Shown: piece by piece, positions 58,210 to 64,000 of the stretch
How the letters are laid out: every line of letters starts with the position of its first letter
Numbering within the stretch: the first letter of the stretch is position 1
DNA from: Edwardsiella hoshinae NBRC 105699 = ATCC 33379
Lineage (GTDB): Bacteria > Pseudomonadota > Gammaproteobacteria > Enterobacterales > Enterobacteriaceae
Direction: 5' to 3'
Assembly: GCF_000474215.1 (NCBI RefSeq)
Contig: NZ_BAUC01000013.1
Location: forward strand, 1 to 64,000
DNA length: 64,000 bases
The notes under the pieces: generated by a model
The model's input: the letters and a program-made list of their open reading frames with translations, nothing else
What the model was told of the DNA's origin: nothing
The model's database searches: none
Made by a program: the position numbers and the translations under genes

Positions 58210-60000
58210 TCAGCGCCGCAGCAGCCACAGGCTGGCACTCTCCGCGGGCAGGTCGAGTGCCATCATCTGCGCGCCGACTTCAAGCTGTCCCTCGCCGCAG
58301 AGTCTCTGCCAGGGGCCATGGGGCAACAGAGGGGTATACGGCAAGGTTAGCGCTCCCCGCCCCGCACGCTGAATGGCGATCAGCAGATGTTCATCCTGCC
58401 ACTGGCGTATAAACAGCAACGACTCGTCATCGGCATGGATCACCCGGCAGCCCCCGCGGCGTAGCGCAGTATGCTGCTTACGCAGCGCCGCCAAGCGGCG
58501 ACATAGCGCCAGCAAGGTGCTGTCCCAACTGACGTCATCCCAGGGAAAGGGCGCGCGACAATAGGGATCGTTGTCGCCCGCTAGGCCGATCTCGTCGCCG
58601 TAGTAGAGGCAGGGCACGCCGATCCAAGTAAACAGCCAGGTCAGTGCCAAGTGCATCCGAGCGCGATTCCCGTGCAACAGGGTAAGGAAACGGGCAGTAT
58701 CGTGGCTATCCAACTGATTAAACTGGCATAACTGTTGCTGTTGACTCAGCCCGGCGCGATAGCGTTCCATCCACTCGGCACACTCGGCCGCCGTCAGACG
58801 TATCGCTTGATAGGCAACATCTTTACCGGCCAGAAAGGCGCGCAACGGTAAGGCGAATCCCATGTAATTCATCGCCCCATCCTCGACGCCGGCCTGTAAC
58901 CAGCGGCGCGCATCAGCAAAGTGTTCACCTAACACATAGCCCTGCGGGTTCTCCTCTTTCACGGCCTGATAAATCCCTGCCAGATGCGTGAGGTTAGCGC
59001 GCGCACTGCCTCCCTCGCCCAGCATATGGATCACATCTAAGCGCCAACCGTCGATGGCATAGGGCGGACGTAACCAATGACGAACCACGCTATCGGCACC
59101 GCGATAGATGCTATCGACCACCCGAGGACTGGCATAATCCAGCTTGGGCAAGGATGCCTGGCCCTTCCAGCCCAGCGCCTGCCCCGCACTATCGAAGGTG
59201 TAACGCTCGCGCTGCGGCGATTCGGGATGATGACAGGCGCCATCATCACCCTGACGCGGGCGATCAAACCAGGGATGGGTATCACCGGTATGATTGAAGA
59301 CGCCATCCAGTACCAGGCGCATGCCGGCATGCTGCGTCGCCTGGCGCAGACGGATCAACGCCGCCTCCCCGCCCAAGCGGACATCGACATGGTAATAGTC
59401 GGCGGTATCATATTTATGGTTGCTCGGCGCGCTGAAGATGGGATTGAGGTATAAGGCATCGACCCCTAATGCCTGGAGGTAGGGCAAGCGCTCGACAATG
59501 CCGTCGAGATCGCCGCCGTAGCAGGTATAGCCATCCGTCGCCGCATCGATCGGCGCATCCCAGGCGCGCAGTCCCTCCGCCTGCGCATCCCGGGCACCGC
59601 TGGTACGAGCGAAACGGTCGGGAAATATCTGGTAGAACACGCGATCGGCCACCCAGTCGGGATAGGGTGAGGGCTCACTGACAGCGAATTGCTCCATCTG
59701 TCCCGGTGGCGTCGTCTGGAGACCGTTAGGCGTCATCCAGCACTGGCGATCGTCCCACACCAGCTTAAAGCAGTAACGGCGCAACGCCTCCCCCTCCGTT
59801 AGCGTTAAACGGGCGCGGTATATGGCGTAGGGCGGCTGCCGCCGCAGGCGCATCGCCAGCAACCACTCTTCATTATCCGGCTCACAGCGCAGCAAGACCT
59901 GTCGCGGCAGCGCCGTTCCCGCCAACCACAAGCTCACCTCCAACGCCTCTCCACACCGGCGCACATAGGGTGCGACCGGCAAATGCCAGGCATTCAACAT
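58210..60000 (-). CDS. malZ: Maltodextrin glucosidase MalZ
   Basis: A 596-aa GH13 glycosidase (E. coli 604 aa). An N-terminal beta-sandwich (1-115) precedes the catalytic barrel with the GH13 regions LVLDGVFNHTGD, DGWRLDVIHM (nucleophile Asp), GEHFADA-type acid region and LDSHDTARF. It releases glucose from the reducing end of maltodextrins. Two MalT-box-like sequences lie upstream. It is convergent with the peroxiredoxin gene. Confidence 0.94.
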   Translation of the reverse strand: MLNAWHLPVAPYVRRCGEALEVSLWLAGTALPRQVLLRCEPDNEEWLLAMRLRRQPPYAIYRARLTLTEGEALRRYCFKLVWDDRQCWMTPNGLQTTPPGQMEQFAVSEPSPYPDWVADRVFYQIFPDRFARTSGARDAQAEGLRAWDAPIDAATDGYTCYGGDLDGIVERLPYLQALGVDALYLNPIFSAPSNHKYDTADYYHVDVRLGGEAALIRLRQATQHAGMRLVLDGVFNHTGDTHPWFDRPRQGDDGACHHPESPQRERYTFDSAGQALGWKGQASLPKLDYASPRVVDSIYRGADSVVRHWLRPPYAIDGWRLDVIHMLGEGGSARANLTHLAGIYQAVKEENPQGYVLGEHFADARRWLQAGVEDGAMNYMGFALPLRAFLAGKDVAYQAIRLTAAECAEWMERYRAGLSQQQQLCQFNQLDSHDTARFLTLLHGNRARMHLALTWLFTWIGVPCLYYGDEIGLAGDNDPYCRAPFPWDDVSWDSTLLALCRRLAALRKQHTALRRGGCRVIHADDESLLFIRQWQDEHLLIAIQRAGRGALTLPYTPLLPHGPWQRLCGEGQLEVGAQMMALDLPAESASLWLLRR

Positions 60001-60080
60001 ACTTCCCTCTCCCTTTTCGCTCAGATATGTCGATCATGGCAGCGCTTTCCCGCGCTACCTCCTCTATTCTGCCTTTTTCT

Positions 60081-60102
60081 AGGGATGAGCGCGGGGGAGG
60101 AG
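60081..60102. promoter_or_regulatory. Possible MalT boxes
   Basis: AGGGATGAGC and GGGGGAGGAG, spaced 12 bp start to start, resemble the MalT box GGGGA(T/G)GAGG as a direct repeat. They lie 81-102 bases from the malZ start. Orientation relative to malZ is reversed, which I could not check against known MalT promoters. Confidence 0.35.
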
Positions 60103-60249
60103 AAACAATAATATGCGAGAGTTTTTTGTAAGCCTGTGTCAAGTAAAGAGAAAATTGGTTGACTGATGCAAAACAGCCGTTAGCCTATGCGCAAGGATAC
60201 TATCCCTCTATTCCCCCACGATGCATCATGAGAAAAGAAAGGAGCCTGC

Positions 60250-61527
60250 ATGCAAAAAATAGTGATGCGCTGGCTGGAACAGTTCGGCCTTGAATTCACC
60301 CACCTGACCTCGCTGGTACTGGTGCTGAGCCTGATTGTCGTGACGGCGGTGGTCATCCATCTGCTGTTACATCGCCTATTACTCTCGCGCCTGCGCCGCC
60401 GCGGCCTACAGAGTGAAAACATGTGGCTCAAGGTTCTCACGCAGCACAACTTATTTCATCGCCTGGCCCTGTTGTTTCAAGGGGTGATCGTCAACCTCCA
60501 GGCCGTCTTCTGGCTTCACCCCGGCACCGATGCCGGCAATGCGCTGATCATCGCCGCCCAGCTGTGGATCCTGCTGTATGCCCTGCTCTCGCTCTTCTCC
60601 CTGCTCGACATCCTGTTAGATCTGTCGCATCAGTTGGCGGTCGCCACCCAGTTACCGCTGCGCGGCATCTTCCAAGGAACCAAGCTGCTGGCGGCCATCA
60701 TCATCGGCATCTTGATGATCTCGCTGCTGATGGGCCAGTCGCCCATCCTGCTGATCAGTGGCCTGGGCGCTATGGCTGCCGTGCTAATGTTGGTCTTTAA
60801 AGATCCCATCCTCGGTTTAGTGGCCGGCATTCAGCTCTCCGCCAACGATATGCTACGCCTCGGTGATTGGTTGGAGATGCCCAAGTATGGCGCCGACGGC
60901 GCGGTGATCGACATCGGCCTGACCACGGTAAAGGTGCGTAACTGGGATAACACCATCACCACCATCCCAACCTATGCGCTAGTGTCCGACTCCTTCAAGA
61001 ACTGGCGCGGCATGTCAGAATCCGGAGGGCGGCGTATCAAACGCAGCCTGAATATCGATACCACCAGCATTCGCTTCCTGAGCGACGCAGATCTGGCTTC
61101 GCTGCAACGCAGCGTGTTGCTACAACCCTATCTGCACGACAAGACGTTGGAGATCGCCCGCTACAACCAGCAGGTACACAGTGATCTGAGTTCACCGCTC
61201 AATGGTCGGCGCATGACCAACCTGGGCACCCTACGCGCCTATCTTCAGGCCTACCTTACTCAACATCCCCGCATCCGTAAGGACATGACGCTGATGGTGC
61301 GCCAGTTGGCACCGACCCCCGATGGGCTGCCCATCGAGATCTATGCCTTTACCAACACGGTTGTCTGGGCGGAGTATGAGGCGATCCAGGCGGATATCTT
61401 CGATCACACCTTCGCGGTGATTGAGCAATTCGGTTTACGCATTCACCAGACGCCGACCGGCACCGATGTGCGCGCCATCGCGCATCATCTCACCGCGGCG
61501 CCGACGCGCAACTTTACCGCCGATTGA
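60250..61527 (+). CDS. mscM: Mechanosensitive channel MscM-type (YbdG)
   Basis: A 425-aa MscS-family channel (E. coli YbdG about 415 aa). Five membrane segments are followed by the pore helix and a cytosolic beta domain. The pore region is [20 protein letters not shown] and the beta domain core [20 protein letters not shown]. It vents ions on hypo-osmotic shock and in E. coli supports a small conductance. In E. coli the gene is elsewhere, so its place between malZ and proY is a lineage difference. The start has AAAGGAGCC before it. Confidence 0.95.
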   Translation: MQKIVMRWLEQFGLEFTHLTSLVLVLSLIVVTAVVIHLLLHRLLLSRLRRRGLQSENMWLKVLTQHNLFHRLALLFQGVIVNLQAVFWLHPGTDAGNALIIAAQLWILLYALLSLFSLLDILLDLSHQLAVATQLPLRGIFQGTKLLAAIIIGILMISLLMGQSPILLISGLGAMAAVLMLVFKDPILGLVAGIQLSANDMLRLGDWLEMPKYGADGAVIDIGLTTVKVRNWDNTITTIPTYALVSDSFKNWRGMSESGGRRIKRSLNIDTTSIRFLSDADLASLQRSVLLQPYLHDKTLEIARYNQQVHSDLSSPLNGRRMTNLGTLRAYLQAYLTQHPRIRKDMTLMVRQLAPTPDGLPIEIYAFTNTVVWAEYEAIQADIFDHTFAVIEQFGLRIHQTPTGTDVRAIAHHLTAAPTRNFTAD

Positions 61528-61658
61528 CAGTTAGCGACGTAGATGTATCGGCCAGTAACAAATCTCAGCCATCCCTCTCACAATATGAATGCGGGGTTTC
61601 CGCCCCGCCGTGACTGGGATACAACGGTCTCGCACGTTTTTAACCGGGAGAGTTTGTT

Positions 61659-61925
61659 GTGTTTACACGGCTACGCGCACACCTGCTACCGCTGCTGTCC
61701 GCCTTGATCTTGGCGGCCGGCCTGCACAGCGTCGGCGGCGAACGCATGGCACCCGATCGCCTGCACGCCGCCCAACACTATGAAGAAGTGGTCAGTACCC
61801 TACACGACGTCCGCGACGCACTACGCCAACGCGTCAACGCGGCCGGACGTGATGAACAAGAGGACAGTCTCGGCGAGGTAATCGCCAGCGATGCTGAGGT
61901 TCGCGCCCGCGATCGCCCCGACTAA
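61659..61925 (+). CDS. Small exported protein of unknown function
   Basis: An 88-aa product, not recognised. The first 27 residues look like a signal peptide or anchor (MFTRLRAHLLPLLSALILAAGLH). The rest is charged and Asp/Arg-rich, with a likely helix (AQHYEEVVSTLHDVRDALRQR). The start is GTG at 61659 with GGGAGAG a few bases upstream. It follows mscM by 131 bases and precedes IS remnants. It could be spurious, but the ribosome binding site and signal peptide favour a real gene. Confidence 0.55.
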   Translation: MFTRLRAHLLPLLSALILAAGLHSVGGERMAPDRLHAAQHYEEVVSTLHDVRDALRQRVNAAGRDEQEDSLGEVIASDAEVRARDRPD

Positions 61926-61975
61926 CACACCGTCAAACCAATAAATATCCTCTGGCATAGCCGGAGGTTTCTCGG

Positions 61976-62275
61976 ATGCGCCTGTATCAGCAGGCGGTTC
62001 AGGGCATTGAGCCTGTGGATTATGTGATTACAGCTGAACAACGTGAAATTCAGCCGATTAAAGCACAGAGCAAACGCCTGGAGATGGAAAAAGAAATACT
62101 AAAGCAAACTGCCATGATGATGAGCGAAATCCCCGGAAAACTATCGCGTTAATCACACGGCAGAAAGCAAAGTGGCCCGAGCTGATCGTTGTCATTTATT
62201 CGGTATTCACCGTAGCGTTTATTATGCGCAGGTGAAGCGAACGGTTAATGTGCAACAGATTGAGAAACAGGCTAT
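61976..62275 (+). pseudogene. IS3-family transposase remnant
   Basis: Plus-strand sequence encodes an OrfA tail (RLEMEKEILKQTAMMMSEI, resembling the leucine-zipper end of IS3 OrfA). Further on is a piece like the start of OrfB (VARADRCHLFGIHRSVYY, compare the usual GVSRSGYY). Both are short, in different frames and broken by stops. No terminal inverted repeat could be identified. I consider it a decayed fragment; exact borders are approximate. Confidence 0.65.
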
Positions 62276-62286
62276 TCCTGTGTCCT

Positions 62287-62326
62287 GATGTTGTGATGTT
62301 GTGATGTTGTGATGTTGTGATGTTGT
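62287..62326. repeat. 8-bp tandem repeat (GATGTTGT)x5
   Basis: Five perfect copies plus a partial sixth. It sits exactly at the point where the IS200-like reading frame loses homology (after WCRGYYVDTV). It looks like slippage expansion or a recombination junction. Confidence 0.95.
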
Positions 62327-62650
62327 GATCCACTACAGTATCTACGTAGTATCCACGACACCAGAACGCCCTGTTCCTGTGTGTAAAATTCAGATCCCCA
62401 AACTGCGGATACACCGTCAGACTGCTTTTCCCTTTCAGCTCCCCCATAAAGCCGGATACGCGCATTTGGAGCGGGATTTCCACAAGCATATGGATATGAT
62501 CGGCGCAACATTCCGCTGCCAGGAGCCGTACGCTTTCCCACTCGCACCGCTTTCTTACGGTGCTGCCTATTGCTCTGCGTTTCTCTCCGTAGAACACCTG
62601 CCTTCGCTAGTTTGGCGCAAAAATGATGTGATATTTACCGTTCCCTCGGA
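62327..62650 (-). pseudogene. IS200-family transposase TnpA, broken
   Basis: Minus-strand coding resembles the IS200/IS1541 Y1 transposase: KYHIIFAPN, then FYGEKRRAIGSTVRKRCEW, HIHML motif in ECCADHIHMLVEIP (metal-binding HUH pair), FMGELKGKSSL and WCRGYYVDTV. An in-frame amber codon follows FAPN where the intact protein has Lys/Tyr. The N-terminal residues before it are not recognisable. The catalytic-Tyr helix at the C-terminus is replaced by the 8-bp repeat. Hence the gene is inactive. Confidence 0.85.
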
Positions 62651-62815
62651 GGGGCGCTAAGCACTTCTCGTTCCCCCTTAGGCCCCCTGTTGATTTCTTG
62701 TTGCACGTTTGCCGTTGCCAGACCGCAAGACGTTTTAACAAATCAAAAGGGGGTTAATGACTGGCTCCACGCTGAAAACTTTCCGGAATCCCCAGCCTAG
62801 CAGGGGGCGATAGAC

Positions 62816-62847
62816 AAAAAAACGGAGCCGTTCGGCTCCGTTTTTTT
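62816..62847. terminator. Terminator after proY
   Basis: An 8-bp stem (ACGGAGCC / GGCTCCGT) with a GTTC loop and T-runs on both strands. It lies 30 bases past the proY stop. Confidence 0.85.
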
Positions 62848-62878
62848 ACCCATGCTGCGGCCTAGCAGCCACCGGACA

Positions 62879-64000
62879 TCACTCCTCGGGGGGTAAGGAC
62901 TGCTGCAAATCCGGCGTCATCGGACGACGCACGAAACGGTAGCCGACCAGCAACGCCAAGATCCAGATAGCGCCCGCGTACAGCGAGATGCGCGTATCCG
63001 GGAAATAGCCGATCAACGCGATGATGAAGGCCAGGAACAGAATACCCAGCAATGAGGTGTAGATCCCCCCCCGCAATGGAAAATCCAGCGCCTTTACCTG
63101 CGCCGGAGTCAGCCCACGGCGAAAGGCGATCTGCGACAACAAGATCATGATCCACACCCACACCGTCGCGAAGGTCGCCAAGGAGGCGATCACCAGGAAG
63201 ACGCCCTGCGGCATGATGTAGTTCAGGTAGACCGCCACCAGCAACGCCAGCACCATCACCACCACCGTGACCCAAGGGATCCCGTGGCGCGACACCCGGG
63301 CAAACATCTGCGGCGCATGCCCCTGCTGCGCCATGCCGTGTAGCATACGCCCAACGCCGAACACATCGCTGTTGATCGCCGACAGTGAGGCGGTGATCAC
63401 CACGAAGTTCAGTATCCCTGCCGCCACAGTGATCCCCAGATGCTGAAAGGTCAGCACGAAGGGGCTGCCCTGCGTGCCCACCTGATTCCAGGGATAGATA
63501 GACATGATGACAAACAGCGTACCGACATAGAACACCAGGATACGCAGCGGCACCGAGTTGATCGCCTTGGGAATAGCGGTCTTCGGATTGGCTGCCTCAC
63601 CGGCGGTGATGCCGATGATCTCAATCCCACCGTAGGCGAACATCACCAGCTGCAACGACAATATCATTCCCATCACGCCGTGGCTGAAGAAACCGCCATG
63701 GCTCCACAAGTTGGCGATCCCGGTCGGCTGGCCGCCGTTGCCGATCCCCCAAATGATGATGCCGAACCCCGCCAGGATCATTACCACGATGGTGGCGACC
63801 TTGAAGAAGGAGAACCAAAACTCCAATTCGCCGAAGACCCGCACACTCATCAGGTTGACCGCGCCGATGATCAACACCACGCTTAACACCCAGATCCAGT
63901 GGGGCACCGCCGGAAACCAGACGCCCATGTAAATACCGAACGCCGTCACATCGGCGATAGCGACGATCAAGATCTCGAAGCAATAGGTCCAGCCCGTGAT
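62879..64000 (-). CDS. proY: Proline-specific permease ProY (partial)
   Basis: The C-terminal 373 residues of an APC-family amino acid permease; the N-terminus lies outside the window. The sequence follows E. coli ProY closely ([71 protein letters not shown]). It is proposed to take up proline, based on the E. coli cryptic transporter. Frame is open to position 64000. As in E. coli, it is near malZ, here separated by mscM and the IS patch. Confidence 0.93.
   Translation of the reverse strand: MTGWTYCFEILIVAIADVTAFGIYMGVWFPAVPHWIWVLSVVLIIGAVNLMSVRVFGELEFWFSFFKVATIVVMILAGFGIIIWGIGNGGQPTGIANLWSHGGFFSHGVMGMILSLQLVMFAYGGIEIIGITAGEAANPKTAIPKAINSVPLRILVFYVGTLFVIMSIYPWNQVGTQGSPFVLTFQHLGITVAAGILNFVVITASLSAINSDVFGVGRMLHGMAQQGHAPQMFARVSRHGIPWVTVVVMVLALLVAVYLNYIMPQGVFLVIASLATFATVWVWIMILLSQIAFRRGLTPAQVKALDFPLRGGIYTSLLGILFLAFIIALIGYFPDTRISLYAGAIWILALLVGYRFVRRPMTPDLQQSLPPEE

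Overview
The window is a chromosomal segment of a gammaproteobacterium of the order Enterobacterales. Gene content and order follow the E. coli 10-minute region (ffs-atl-tesB-amtB-glnK ... lon-clpX-clpP-tig-bolA-yajG-ampG ... xseB-ispA-dxs ... pgpA-thiL-nusB-ribE-ribD-nrdR ... secF-secD-yajC-tgt-queA-acpH ... malZ-proY). Most core proteins have the length and sequence I remember for the E. coli orthologue. The high GC, the many missing E. coli neighbours and the IS200-type remnant make me think of Hafniaceae, most likely Edwardsiella. That genus call is inference, not proof.

Layout. 1-7.6 kb: a (GGCAGA)n repeat next to the SRP RNA gene ffs, then atl, tesB, the nitrogen-regulated glnK-amtB pair with a sigma-54 promoter and an NtrC site, decR, broken cof, broken ybaE, and queC. 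7.6-17.8 kb: proteostasis genes (ybaV, ppiD, hupB, lon, clpX, clpP, tig, bolA). 17.9-28.7 kb: yajG, ampG, yajR, yajQ, panE, yajL, thiI, then xseB-ispA-dxs. 28.9-33.0 kb: an accessory islet between 39-bp direct repeats, holding an MHS-type transporter, a LacI-type regulator and a nucleoside hydrolase, with two identical operator-like sites in front. 33.2-37.4 kb: the pgpA/thiL/nusB/ribE/ribD/nrdR run on the minus strand.

37.7-50.8 kb is a 13-kb accessory catabolic cluster where E. coli has yajI/tsx/yajD. It carries a MalY/PatB-type PLP enzyme, an APC transporter, two paralogous Fe-S/flavin/FAD ene-reductase-type oxidoreductases placed tail to tail, two short-chain dehydrogenases, two EthD-like proteins, an OFA-type MFS transporter and a sigma-54 enhancer-binding regulator. 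Matching -24/-12 promoters read outward in both directions from a shared intergenic region. This is the best candidate for an undescribed system: an inducible pathway that imports a compound and reduces, dehydrogenates and rearranges it.

50.8-64 kb: secDF-yajC-tgt-queA, acpH, the peroxiredoxin gene tsaA/ahpC with an OxyR-like site, malZ, the YbdG-type mechanosensitive channel gene, a small exported protein, a patch of IS3/IS200 remnants with an 8-bp tandem repeat, and proY cut by the window end.

Several blocks found in E. coli are absent from their usual places: mdlAB, fadM, ybaY, cyoABCDE, yajO, and yajI-tsx-yajD. Together with the broken cof and ybaE genes, this suggests a lineage that has lost core-flank genes and gained two compact catabolic inserts.
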